55,226 nucleotides of DNA from an uncultured Traorella sp. (GTDB lineage Bacteria > Bacillota_I > Bacilli_A > Erysipelotrichales > Erysipelotrichaceae): contig NZ_CALVGS010000039.1 of NCBI RefSeq assembly GCF_944327115.1, forward strand, positions 1 through 55,226. The letters run 5' to 3'. Shown in pieces: positions 1 through 8,308 of the stretch (the stretch's first letter is position 1; every line of letters begins with the position of its first letter). The translations under genes were made by a program, and so were the position numbers. The notes beneath the pieces were generated by a model. That model saw nothing but the letters and a program-made list of their open reading frames with translations, had not been told where the DNA came from and ran no database searches.

Positions 1-1
1 T

Positions 2-43
2 TATGAAAAGCAATTAAAGGAATTGGGTTTTAATGTCTATTAA
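2..43 (+). CDS. 3' end of an unidentified upstream gene (partial)
   Basis: An open frame runs in from the left edge and ends at TAA (41-43), encoding a 13-residue tail, YEKQLKELGFNVY. It is on the same strand as the dehydrogenase that follows about 50 bases later, so the two may be co-transcribed. Too little is visible to name the protein, and a chance open frame cannot be excluded. Confidence 0.45.
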   Translation, partial: YEKQLKELGFNVY

Positions 44-95
44 TTTAAATGATGATATGAAGATCATCCTCTATTTAGAATAGAAGGGAGCAATT

Positions 96-1262
96 ATGTT
101 AGGTAATTTTGAATATTTTAATCCAACGAAAATATATTTTGGTAAAGAAGCGATTCAACATCTGTTACCGGAATTAAAAAACTATGGACAAAATGTAACT
201 CTGGTCTATGGCAAAAATTCTATTAAAAAAATAGGTTTGTATGATGAAGTCGTTGCAATTTTGAAACAGGCGGGTAAATCAATTAGTGAGATAAGCGGTG
301 TCATGCCGAATCCTACGATTCAGAAGGTTTATGAAGGTATTGAAGTTGTCAAAGAGAATGAGACGGATTTGCTGTTGGCTGTGGGTGGCGGATCGGTAAT
401 TGATTATGCTAAGGCCGTTGCCGGCAGTGCTTACTGTAACGGTGATCCTTGGGAGAAGTTTTATATTGGAAGGGAAGAGTGTACGAATCAAGTGATTCCG
501 GTTGGCTGTATCTTAACGATGGTGGGCACTGGTTCAGAAATGAATGATAATGGTACGATAACCAATCATGAAACGAAACAAAAGATCGGTTACAAATTTG
601 GAAAGGATGCCTATCCTAAGTTTGCGATCATGAATCCGGAATATACATATTCTGTATCTTATTATCAGTTTGCTTCCGGTACTTTTGATATCATGTCACA
701 TATCATGGAACAATATTTTTCCAATGAAGATGATAATGTATCAGATGATATCGCAGAAGGTCTGATGCGATCAGTAATTCGAAATGCAAAGGTTGCTAAG
801 GGTGATCTTACAAATTATGAAGCACGTTCGAATCTGATGTGGGCGGCCACATGGGCCTTGAATAATTTGATTGCGATGGGAAAAACAGGTGATTGGGAGG
901 TCCATATGATGGGTCAGGCAATTGCTGCTTTTACGGATGCTACTCATGGGATGACATTATCATGTATTTCCATTCCATATTATCGTTTGATGGCTAAATA
1001 TTATCCGCCTAAATTTGCTCGGTTTGCCGTAAATGTCTGGGGTGTTGATCCAGGCAATAAAACAAATGAGCAAGTTGCTGAGGAAGGTTTAAATCGTTTA
1101 AAAGATTGGATGATTGAATTAGGCGTTGCGATGAGCATCAAAGAGGTAGGCATCAGCGAGGATATGATCGAAGAGTTAGCTGATAATACACCGATCAATG
1201 ATGCCGGATATCACAAGCTCAGCAAAGAAGAACTGATACAGATTTATAAAGATAGTCTGTAA
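96..1262 (+). CDS. Iron-containing alcohol dehydrogenase (butanol dehydrogenase-like)
   Basis: A 388-residue group III (iron-type) NAD(P)H-dependent alcohol dehydrogenase, which interconverts aldehydes or ketones and alcohols in the cytosol. The N-terminal nucleotide-binding half carries GGGS at 97-100 followed by the family Asp/Tyr/Lys segment. The helical C-terminal half carries the expected metal ligands Asp198, His202, His270 and His284. Length matches the YqdH/BdhA branch (about 385-390). An AAGGGAG ribosome site precedes the ATG. It lies 61 bases upstream of the AEC permease gene, itself preceded by AAGGAGG, so the two may form a small operon. The true substrate cannot be read from sequence; butanal is only the family default. 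Confidence 0.9.
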   Translation: MLGNFEYFNPTKIYFGKEAIQHLLPELKNYGQNVTLVYGKNSIKKIGLYDEVVAILKQAGKSISEISGVMPNPTIQKVYEGIEVVKENETDLLLAVGGGSVIDYAKAVAGSAYCNGDPWEKFYIGREECTNQVIPVGCILTMVGTGSEMNDNGTITNHETKQKIGYKFGKDAYPKFAIMNPEYTYSVSYYQFASGTFDIMSHIMEQYFSNEDDNVSDDIAEGLMRSVIRNAKVAKGDLTNYEARSNLMWAATWALNNLIAMGKTGDWEVHMMGQAIAAFTDATHGMTLSCISIPYYRLMAKYYPPKFARFAVNVWGVDPGNKTNEQVAEEGLNRLKDWMIELGVAMSIKEVGISEDMIEELADNTPINDAGYHKLSKEELIQIYKDSL

Positions 1263-1323
1263 ATGAATCAATGGGGTTTCCTGATGTGAGGGTGCCCCAT
1301 ATTATTTAAAAAGGAGGTATGTC

Positions 1324-2259
1324 ATGAAAGTGTTGGAAACTATAATCCCTGTATTTTTTATGCTTTTACTGGGATTTTTATCGAGAAGGTATCATTGGAT
1401 CAGTCCTGATCAAAAAGAAGGGGTAAAGAAGGTATTATTCAGTATTGTTTTGCCTATCGTCGTATTTAATGCAATTTTTACCTCTGATATCCAGCCATCA
1501 TTGTTTTTAGTGATTTTATATGCATTATTGGCATGGTGTGCTGCTTTTGTGATAGGTAAATTATGCAGCAAATGGATCAGTGAACGCTATTCCAAAATAG
1601 TACCCTATATGTTATGGACAGTGGAAGGCGGCAGTGTAGCTTTGCCTCTATATACATCAATCGTAGGTGAGGGATATGCCATCAATACGATCACTTTTGA
1701 TATGGCCGGTATCATCATTGGCTTTGTGCTGATTCCGATACTTGTATCAAAAGAGTCAGCCAAAAACGCTTCTTCATCAGAAATTATAAAGAAAATATTA
1801 ACAAATTCCTTTGTCTTGGCACTGGTTTTCGGTCTTATATTAAACTTCATGGGTGTATATTCATTATTGGATAAAATCAATGTCTTAACGATTTATACAG
1901 ATACGGTTTCGATGGCGACCGTTTCTTTGACAGGATTGATTTTATTTTCAATGGGGTATGAGCTAAGCTTAAAATTTTCAATGCTGATGCCTATCTTACG
2001 ATTATCTCTTATTCGTATCGTGACAAGCGTTATGATCGTCTTGGGTATTTTCTTCTTATTTCCTCATTTGATGGAAAATAGATATTTTATGATAGCTGTT
2101 TTGGTATATTTTTCATGTCCGACAGGTTTTGCAAATCAGCTTCAAGTACAGCCCTTATTTAAGGATGAAACGGATGAGAGCTTTTTATCAACCTACCTTT
2201 CACTTTATATGATTGTGACGCTTATTGCTTATGTGCTGATCGTATCGTTTGTTGTATAG
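1324..2259 (+). CDS. AEC-family transporter (auxin efflux carrier/malate permease type)
   Basis: A 311-residue, strongly hydrophobic protein with about ten membrane segments in the two five-helix halves typical of the auxin efflux carrier (AEC, PF03547) family, which in bacteria exports or takes up malate, malonate or other organic anions. The N-terminus starts with a membrane segment containing LLGFLSRRYHW, and the second half contains CPTGFANQLQVQ, resembling the conserved PxG/A region of the last helices. The start is set by AAAGGAGG seven bases upstream of ATG. Substrate is unknown; the neighbouring dehydrogenase suggests a fermentation product or organic acid, as inference only. Confidence 0.85.
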   Translation: MKVLETIIPVFFMLLLGFLSRRYHWISPDQKEGVKKVLFSIVLPIVVFNAIFTSDIQPSLFLVILYALLAWCAAFVIGKLCSKWISERYSKIVPYMLWTVEGGSVALPLYTSIVGEGYAINTITFDMAGIIIGFVLIPILVSKESAKNASSSEIIKKILTNSFVLALVFGLILNFMGVYSLLDKINVLTIYTDTVSMATVSLTGLILFSMGYELSLKFSMLMPILRLSLIRIVTSVMIVLGIFFLFPHLMENRYFMIAVLVYFSCPTGFANQLQVQPLFKDETDESFLSTYLSLYMIVTLIAYVLIVSFVV

Positions 2260-2288
2260 ATAAACGGGTAATGAAAATTCTATGAATC

Positions 2289-2317
2289 TTGCATGTCAAT
2301 GAAAGATATGGTATAAA
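2289..2317 (+). promoter_or_regulatory. Promoter of the ABC-F leader
   Basis: TTGCAT (2289-2294) and TATAAA (2312-2317) are separated by exactly 17 bases. Transcription should start near 2324, giving an untranslated leader of about 250 bases before the ABC-F gene. Confidence 0.65.
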
Positions 2318-2367
2318 TAATGAGGATGAATGTTATGGCTGCATAACATTAAAGGAGGCGAAGGACA

Positions 2368-2490
2368 ATGTTAGGTATGACAAAGATTTATGATCGTATC
2401 AAGAAACAGGACGCTTTTTGTCGTACCATTGTTTTCACTGTTTTCCTTTCTGATGGGACGAGTGCGTCCAAAATGCGGGAAAACAGATAA
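2368..2490 (+). CDS. Leader peptide of the ABC-F gene (40 residues)
   Basis: A short gene of 40 codons with a strong AAAGGAGG site (2350-2357) and an ATG at 2368, ending with TAA at 2488-2490. The peptide begins MLGMTKIYDRIKKQDAF and ends SKMRENR. It is followed by a Rho-independent terminator (2525-2553) and then the ABC-F gene. This is the arrangement of ribosome-mediated attenuation known for Bacillota ABC-F and erm resistance genes, where a drug-stalled ribosome on the leader prevents termination. I do not recognise the peptide sequence. Its role is inferred from position, ribosome site and the terminator. A longer overlapping frame at 2390-2584 has no good ribosome site and runs through the terminator, so I treat it as a shadow. 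Confidence 0.6.
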   Translation: MLGMTKIYDRIKKQDAFCRTIVFTVFLSDGTSASKMRENR

Positions 2491-2524
2491 AGCAGAATTG
2501 TACTTTTGTCATATGTATGATATG

Positions 2525-2553
2525 AGTCCGGCTCTGCCGGACTTTTTCTTTTT
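2525..2553 (+). terminator. Attenuator terminator between leader peptide and ABC-F gene
   Basis: AGTCCGGC (2525-2532), loop TCT, GCCGGACT (2536-2543), then a T-rich run TTTTCTTTTT. The stem is a perfect 8 bp. It sits 28 bases upstream of the ABC-F ATG, so it would block the gene by default. An upstream mini-hairpin, GGACG/CGTCC (2456-2469), lies inside the leader coding region and could be part of an alternative fold. Confidence 0.75.
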
Positions 2554-2580
2554 CCCGCTTCATATGGGAGGAGAAAGTAA

Positions 2581-4161
2581 ATGACGATACATATTAATGG
2601 AATAACTAAAAAATATAGTGATGATATCTTATTGGATGATATCACGTTAAAAATAAATGATGGTGAACATATAGGAATCGTAGGAGAAAACGGATGTGGA
2701 AAAAGTACGTTTCTTAAACTATTAGCCGGAAAAGAGAAATATCAGCAAGGTCAGATCATCATAACAAAACATACAAAGATCGGTTATTTGGAACAGAATT
2801 TTAAAGATTATGAGGGAAGCGTTCATGATTATTTGATGAGCAGCCGCCGTGATCTTTTGGAAATGAAGGATCAGATGCATCGCATGGAAATGAAAATTTC
2901 CGATCCTGATAATGCCCTGCTTTTAGATGATTTATTGAAAAAATATGGCAATTTATGCGCAAACTTTGAGATGGCTGGCGGCTATGATCTGCTTTACAAG
3001 GTGGATCAGATGGCACAGGGGCTACGGATTGCCCATCTTATTGACCATGATTATAACGTATTGAGCGGTGGAGAGAAGATGCGTGTCAATTTAGCTTACC
3101 TGCTTATCCAAGAATCAGATGTATTATTGTTGGATGAACCGACGAATCATTTAGATGTGGCAGGAATCGAGTGGCTGGAGAAATATATCAGTTTGCTTCG
3201 AAAAACAGTGGTCATCGTTTCCCATGACCGTCTTTTCCTGAATCATACGATATCGAAGATCTATGAGATCGAGCATGGTGAAATGATAATGTATTTGGGA
3301 AATTATGATGACTATAAAAAAGAAAAAGCTTTGCGTTTTGAACGTCTGAAGCATGATTATGAAGAACAGCAGAAGCAGATTTTGAAATTGAAGAATGCCA
3401 TACGGCGCTATCGCCAATGGGCGTATGAAGGGGATAATGAAAGCTTTTATAAGAAGGCAAAGCAATTGGAAAAAAAGCTGTCGCAGATTGAAAGACTGCA
3501 AGACCCAAAGCATGCAAATCGGAAAATGAAGATTGCATTGCCGGCATGTCAAAGAAGCAGCAAAGAGGTTTTGGTCATTGAAGATTTATGTAAAAGGTAT
3601 GGCGATCATATGCTTTTGGAACATGTTGATCTTTCTGTTTACTGGCAGGATAGAATTGCTTTGTGTGGCAGTAATGGCAGTGGCAAGAGTACATTGATAC
3701 GTATTCTGATGGGACATCTGCAAGCGGATGAAGGGAGTATTCGATTGGGAAATGATGTTGATATCGGATATTTGCCGCAAATCATCCGTTTTGATGATGA
3801 AAAACAGCGTCTTTTGAATCATTTTTGTTATGAAGCAGCTATGCATGAGGAACAGGCACGGCGTTATTTACATAAATTTGGTTTTGATGCTGAGGATATG
3901 GTAAAAAGGCTTCAAAATCTCAGCGGTGGTGAAAGGGTACGGTTGAAGCTGGCACTGATATTGGCTCATCATGTTAATTTTATTATTTTTGATGAGCCTA
4001 CGAACCATTTGGATTTTTCGAGCATTGAGATCATTGAAACTATTCTTGAAGAATTTAAGGGTACATTGCTGATCGTTTCCCATGATCGTTACCTGATCAA
4101 CCGATTGACTAAAAGACAGCTCATGCTTGCACATGGAAAATTGAGTGACTTGGAAAGGTAG
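2581..4161 (+). CDS. ABC-F ATPase, antibiotic resistance/ribosome protection type
   Basis: A 526-residue soluble protein with two ABC ATPase domains and no membrane segments. Domain 1 has Walker A GENGCGKST (35-43), signature LSGGE (161-165) and Walker B LLLDEPTNHLD (182-192). Domain 2 has GSNGSGKST (363-371), LSGGE (447-451) and FDEPTNHLD (470-478). Between them (about 245-325) is a charged helical linker rich in Arg/Lys, the part that reaches into the ribosomal E site and tunnel in ABC-F proteins. Length and the linker resemble Lsa/Vga/Msr-type protection factors more than housekeeping EttA/Uup. The attenuator-like leader supports drug-inducible expression. The drug class cannot be stated from sequence alone. 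Confidence 0.88.
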   Translation: MTIHINGITKKYSDDILLDDITLKINDGEHIGIVGENGCGKSTFLKLLAGKEKYQQGQIIITKHTKIGYLEQNFKDYEGSVHDYLMSSRRDLLEMKDQMHRMEMKISDPDNALLLDDLLKKYGNLCANFEMAGGYDLLYKVDQMAQGLRIAHLIDHDYNVLSGGEKMRVNLAYLLIQESDVLLLDEPTNHLDVAGIEWLEKYISLLRKTVVIVSHDRLFLNHTISKIYEIEHGEMIMYLGNYDDYKKEKALRFERLKHDYEEQQKQILKLKNAIRRYRQWAYEGDNESFYKKAKQLEKKLSQIERLQDPKHANRKMKIALPACQRSSKEVLVIEDLCKRYGDHMLLEHVDLSVYWQDRIALCGSNGSGKSTLIRILMGHLQADEGSIRLGNDVDIGYLPQIIRFDDEKQRLLNHFCYEAAMHEEQARRYLHKFGFDAEDMVKRLQNLSGGERVRLKLALILAHHVNFIIFDEPTNHLDFSSIEIIETILEEFKGTLLIVSHDRYLINRLTKRQLMLAHGKLSDLER

Positions 4162-4181
4162 TTATTTCAAATAAAAGGACC

Positions 4182-4210
4182 TTACTTTTTTTACTATGAT
4201 TATGTATAAT
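4182..4210 (+). promoter_or_regulatory. Candidate promoter for the DUF885 lipoprotein gene
   Basis: TATAAT (4205-4210) lies 17 bases after TTACTT (4182-4187). The -10 is perfect, the -35 is weak. It is close to the ATG at 4229, giving a very short leader with a GAGGTG ribosome site. Confidence 0.5.
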
Positions 4211-4228
4211 AAAAAAGTGAGGTGACGT

Positions 4229-5959
4229 ATGAAAAAATTACTACAAATTATTTTGGTGTTGTGTACGAGCGTAACGCTTTTCGCATGCAACAGGACAGAA
4301 GAAAATAAAGAAGATCCTGAGGTACAGGCCCAGTTTGATTCATATCTTGATGAGCTGTTCAAAGATGAGATCGAGGCTGATTTTCTGACTTTTCATTATA
4401 TGCTGGCAGATCCTGAAGCAGGCGGATATGAAAAGCCTGAGGTTGATTGGGGAAGCTTGACATTGGAATCCACGAAGCAGTCGATTGAGGATTCAAAAGA
4501 TGATCTGGATAAGCTTCATGAATTTGAGAAGGAAAAGCTGACGGATGACCAGCAGAAAATTTATCGCTTATTGGAAATTCAATTGGAATATAATGTTGAA
4601 TATGAAAATTATTATATGGAATATGGATTCTGTTTTGGTGAAAATAAGGTCAATGATAACCTGATTACGAATCTGACGGAATATCGTATTTCGAACGAGG
4701 AAGATGTTGAGGATTTTATCGTTTTATTGGAAGATGTCGATCGTTATATCGGCGAAGGCATTGAAGCAACTCAACAGATGGCGGATGAAGGCTATATCCA
4801 GAAAGAAAGTGAAAAGGAAGCGATCCTTGAACAATGCAGGAACTTTTTAGAAAGTGAAGAAATCGAAAAGTATTTTCATGATGAAGTAATGCAGCTGGAA
4901 GAGTTGAGCGAAGCGCAGAAGAGCGATTATGAAGCCCAGGTGGCAGAAGCTGTCGCTAATGATGTAAAGCCGGCTTATGAAAATATCATCACCTTATATG
5001 AACAGCTTCCGGAAGCTGAGAATCAGGGGTCATTGGCAGAAAGAGAAACAGGCAAAGCATATTTTGAATATCTTTTGAAAACACAGGTAGGTAAAGAGCG
5101 CAGCGTTGATGAGTGGATCAAAATCGTTGAAGAAGAAATAGAGGATACGATCTACAACTGGATCAATATCATGTTTCGTACGGATATTGATGCGGAATTA
5201 GAAAATGTGGAATTGCCTGCCGATAATGCGGTGGATCTCGTACATTATCTGGAGGGTTGTTTAGATGAGGAATTCCCGGCGATCGAACAGGTAGAATATC
5301 GTGTAGATTATTTGGATGCTTCTGTCGCAAATAATCTTGTGTCGGCTTATTATGTCATACCGCCGATCGATGCACCGGATCAAAATGTCATTAAAGTAAA
5401 TCCTTCAAATACGGATCTGGTTGATTTATTTTCAACCTTGGCACATGAAGGATTCCCAGGACATCTTTATCAGAATAATTATGCTGTACAGAATGGGCAG
5501 CCTAAAATTTATTATCTGTTGGATAATTTGGGAAGCAGTGAAGGATGGGCCGAATATGTGGGCATGGATGCTTATCGGATCGGTCATATCGGTTCTGAAG
5601 ATTTTCAGGAATACATGCGTTTATATAGTTATCTAAATCGAATGTTGAATGAATATATCGGTTTGCAGGTAAATTATAACGGTTGGCAGAGTGATGATAT
5701 TGCTGATTATTTAGATAGCATAGGTTTGGTATCTGATATTGCGCAGGATCTTTATGAGGATGCTGTGTTGCGGCCGGCGATGTATGCGCCTTATTCTTTG
5801 GGAACGTATGAGGTCTATGCTTTAAGGGAAAAGGCAGAAGATGCTTTAGGGGATAACTTTGATGTTCTTTCATTTAACCAGGCACTGCTGGATGCCGGTA
5901 CGGTTCATTTTGAAATTATCGAACAGGAAATTGATGAATATATTGAAAATAGTAAATAA
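4229..5959 (+). CDS. DUF885 family lipoprotein, putative metallopeptidase
   Basis: A 576-residue secreted lipoprotein. The N-terminus has Lys-Lys, a hydrophobic segment and a lipobox LFAC with the lipidated Cys at position 20, so it should be anchored to the outer face of the membrane, probably by the Lgt encoded in this window. The body is acidic and largely helical and contains HEGFPGH (406-412), the conserved motif of DUF885 proteins, which resemble zinc metallopeptidases of the gluzincin fold. A Glu-containing motif SSEGWAEYVG follows about 30 residues later and would supply the third metal ligand. Peptidase activity is inferred from the family motif. The gene is monocistronic and ends at a bidirectional terminator. 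Confidence 0.85.
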   Translation: MKKLLQIILVLCTSVTLFACNRTEENKEDPEVQAQFDSYLDELFKDEIEADFLTFHYMLADPEAGGYEKPEVDWGSLTLESTKQSIEDSKDDLDKLHEFEKEKLTDDQQKIYRLLEIQLEYNVEYENYYMEYGFCFGENKVNDNLITNLTEYRISNEEDVEDFIVLLEDVDRYIGEGIEATQQMADEGYIQKESEKEAILEQCRNFLESEEIEKYFHDEVMQLEELSEAQKSDYEAQVAEAVANDVKPAYENIITLYEQLPEAENQGSLAERETGKAYFEYLLKTQVGKERSVDEWIKIVEEEIEDTIYNWINIMFRTDIDAELENVELPADNAVDLVHYLEGCLDEEFPAIEQVEYRVDYLDASVANNLVSAYYVIPPIDAPDQNVIKVNPSNTDLVDLFSTLAHEGFPGHLYQNNYAVQNGQPKIYYLLDNLGSSEGWAEYVGMDAYRIGHIGSEDFQEYMRLYSYLNRMLNEYIGLQVNYNGWQSDDIADYLDSIGLVSDIAQDLYEDAVLRPAMYAPYSLGTYEVYALREKAEDALGDNFDVLSFNQALLDAGTVHFEIIEQEIDEYIENSK

Positions 5960-5980
5960 AAGCCTCGGAATGAGGCTTTT
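5958..5980. terminator. Bidirectional terminator between convergent genes
   Basis: AAAAGCCTC (5958-5966), loop GGAAT, GAGGCTTTT (5972-5980). Both flanks give T-runs on their own strand, so it can serve the lipoprotein gene on the plus strand and the transporter pair on the minus strand. Confidence 0.8.
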
Positions 5981-5983
5981 ATA

Positions 5984-6529
5984 TTAGAGAAGATAATAAG
6001 TGCCGACTTCAAATAATCCGCTGATGAGCATGACAAGGATCGGATTCCACTTAAATTTCCGCAAAAGGAATAAGGCAAGACAAAAATTAATAAGGGAAGT
6101 GATTTTAAATGTTGTCCCGTCAGGGAAGAAGCTGGAGGTGATCATCAAAAGACCGGCACAGGCAATTAAAGCGATAACAGCAGGACGCAGTGTTTTGAGG
6201 ATCGTCTGGATGATTGAAAGATTCTTATATTTGAAATAGAAATAAGAGATCAGACCTACGATGATGCAGCTTGGCAGGATGCAGGCGGCTGTTGCGATGA
6301 TAGCACCCGGGATACCGGCGATTTTGGTGCCGACAAAGGTAGCGGAATTGAGTGCTACCGGGCCGGGCGTCATCTGTGATATGGTGATCAGATCGTTAAA
6401 TTCCTGTAAGCTTAACCAATGATGGGCAGAAACGACTTGTTCTTCGATCAGGGCGATTGAAGCATAACCACCGCCAAAGGAAAACAGTCCTACCTGAAGA
6501 AAGCTGAGGATCAGTTGCAGATAGATCAT
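5984..6529 (-). CDS. Chromate transporter-type protein, half-size subunit
   Basis: A 181-residue membrane protein with one CHR domain (PF02417). It has the family motifs FSFGGGYASIALIEEQ near the N-terminus and QMTPGPVALNSATFVG around residues 53-68, then several membrane helices. Bacillota often encode CHR transporters as two short homologous proteins that together equal the long ChrA; the partner lies directly upstream. The ATG overlaps the end of the partner gene by four bases, so translation is coupled. Chromate export is the tested activity in some relatives, but for gut bacteria the natural anion is unknown. Confidence 0.88.
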   Translation of the reverse strand: MIYLQLILSFLQVGLFSFGGGYASIALIEEQVVSAHHWLSLQEFNDLITISQMTPGPVALNSATFVGTKIAGIPGAIIATAACILPSCIIVGLISYFYFKYKNLSIIQTILKTLRPAVIALIACAGLLMITSSFFPDGTTFKITSLINFCLALFLLRKFKWNPILVMLISGLFEVGTYYLL

Positions 6530-7074
6530 GCTTTTTTCTCCTTTCTGCTAAGTATGAGGCCTAACAGGATACAGAAGAGGATGATATAGGCGACATTTAT
6601 ATCAAAAAAGTAATTAGCGATAAAAGCTAAGATCAGGATCACATAAGAAAGAGTTGTTTTCTCCATTCCTAGGATCATGTCGATCACGACACTGGCAATG
6701 AGAGCCCCGACACCGGCCTGCATACCAAAGAGCATCAATTGTATCAGCTGGTTTTCGATGAACATCTGATAGAAAAAAGAAATGATTGATAGAATGATCA
6801 GCGGTGGTAAGGCACAGCCTAAAACAGCAACGGCGGCTCCCTGAAAGCCGGCAATCTTATAGCCGACAGAAATAGCACCGTTGATAGCGATGGGTCCGGG
6901 AGCACTTTGGGCAATGGCCACCAGATCAAGCATTTCATTTTCTTCGATCCAATGCAGTTCATCCACAAATTTCTGCTTCATGAGGGTCACGATGACATAG
7001 CCCCCTCCAAAGGTAAAGGCGCTTAGATATAAGGTTGAATAAAACAACTTGAATAAAATATATTTTTTCTTCAT
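6526..7074 (-). CDS. Chromate transporter-type protein, first half-size subunit
   Basis: A 182-residue membrane protein homologous to the downstream gene. It carries FTFGGGYVIVTLMKQKF and the motif QSAPGPIAINGAISVGYK, which aligns with QMTPGPVALNSATFVG of its partner. It starts at ATG 7074 behind GGAGGA and ends inside the start of its partner, giving a two-gene operon. The pair probably forms a heterodimer with inverted topology, as known for split ChrA systems. Transcribed divergently from the PHP phosphatase gene. Confidence 0.88.
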   Translation of the reverse strand: MKKKYILFKLFYSTLYLSAFTFGGGYVIVTLMKQKFVDELHWIEENEMLDLVAIAQSAPGPIAINGAISVGYKIAGFQGAAVAVLGCALPPLIILSIISFFYQMFIENQLIQLMLFGMQAGVGALIASVVIDMILGMEKTTLSYVILILAFIANYFFDINVAYIILFCILLGLILSRKEKKA

Positions 7075-7222
7075 ATGTCCTCCATTTCAGTATCATACCA
7101 CTCCTTATGATAATAATAAACAGTGAAGGTGTAAAAGATATGCAAATCATATGAAAAATAAAAATGATTGAATTGAAAAGTGCTGATATTGAGTATAAAA
7201 TGTACAAATAGGAGGAATCGAT

Positions 7223-8008
7223 ATGCTTGCAGATTATCATATGCATACTTCATTTAGCCCGGATTCACAGTTTGATATGGAAGATGAGATCCGTTGTGCC
7301 ATTAAAAAAGGAATCCGGGAAATTTGTTTTACAGATCATGTCGATCACAATATTCAGGCGCATCAGGATTGTCCTTTACGTGAATACCGTTTGAAATATG
7401 AGGAATGCCGCAGCAAGTATCAGGATCAAATCGTTTTAAAATGGGGAGCTGAGTGTGGTGTACAGACACATACCGTATCACTTTTCCAAAAGGATTTTGA
7501 TGACTATGATTTTGATTTTATCCTTCTGTCCTGTCATCAGATACAGGATCTTGAATTTTGGAATCAGCAGTTTCAAAAGGGTAAGAGCCAGAAGGAGATC
7601 AATGAAGCTTATTATCAGGAAATTTACCAATGTATGCAGTTATATAAGGATTACAGCGTTTTGGGACATCTGGATGCGATCAAGCGGGATGATCCTTATG
7701 GGGAATATGACGATGATCAGGTCGAAGAGATTTTGATGGCGATATTAAAAAAAGCGATTGCGGATGGCAAAGGCATTGAAGTGAATACTTCATGTTTCAG
7801 ATATCATCTTTCTGATTTGACACCTTCTAAAAAAATCTTGCAGATGTATCATGATTTAGGTGGCAGGATCCTGACTTTTGGCAGTGATACGCATAAAGAA
7901 GAGCATGTTGGTTTTAAAATTGAAGAGGTTAAAGAGATTGTCAGGGAAATAGGTTTTAAGGAGTTTGCGACATTCGAGAAGATGAAGCCGATCTTTCATC
8001 CGTTATGA
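7223..8008 (+). CDS. PHP-domain phosphatase, histidinol-phosphatase (HisJ/HisK) type
   Basis: A 261-residue cytosolic PHP-fold metal-dependent phosphatase. Metal-binding motifs are visible in order: DYHMHTSFSPDS (4-15), CFTDHVDH, WGAECG, LGHLDAIKRDDPYG and FGSDTHKEEHVG near the C-terminus. This spacing matches the histidinol-phosphate phosphatase branch (about 260-280 residues). No histidine genes are nearby, so the physiological substrate may be different. AGGAGG lies at 7211-7216, seven bases before the ATG. Monocistronic. Confidence 0.85.
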   Translation: MLADYHMHTSFSPDSQFDMEDEIRCAIKKGIREICFTDHVDHNIQAHQDCPLREYRLKYEECRSKYQDQIVLKWGAECGVQTHTVSLFQKDFDDYDFDFILLSCHQIQDLEFWNQQFQKGKSQKEINEAYYQEIYQCMQLYKDYSVLGHLDAIKRDDPYGEYDDDQVEEILMAILKKAIADGKGIEVNTSCFRYHLSDLTPSKKILQMYHDLGGRILTFGSDTHKEEHVGFKIEEVKEIVREIGFKEFATFEKMKPIFHPL

Positions 8009-8308
8009 GAATGGATGTTTTTGATTTGTTTATATTGCAGCTTAGAAATGTTAAGGAATCGTTGGTGAGGGTGATGGCTGATATGATTTTGATGAATATG
8101 TGATTTTTGCCGATATCATATCATAAACTGCATTAAAATGATATTTTATATAAATAAATATATTATTATATCGTAATTATGATATAATAATGATGTTTCT
8201 TGTGAGCTTTCAGTAAATTTGTTTCGGTATGAACGCTTTGATCGTGAATCAAATTTATTTCAATGCCGGATAAACTGGGGTATAATAAGAAGGAATTTGG
8301 AGGAAGCT
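8009..8308. other. 300-base intergenic region before uvrA with an AT-rich palindrome
   Basis: No gene found. It holds a perfect inverted repeat, ATTATTATATC (8162-8172), spacer of eight bases, GATATAATAAT (8181-8191). A TATAAT-like box at 8281-8286 stands 23 bases before the uvrA start with only a weak -35 (TTTCAA, 8258-8263). A frame in the uvrA phase extends upstream to 8219 but has no ribosome site. Confidence 0.55.

Noticed and set aside
2390-2584. 64-codon frame overlapping the ABC-F leader
   Set aside because: No ribosome site, it runs straight through the terminator, and it conflicts with the well-supported 40-codon leader gene.
5984-7074. Chromate resistance island
   Set aside because: The split CHR transporter stands alone, without a regulator, reductase or mobile element; this is a common chromosomal pair.
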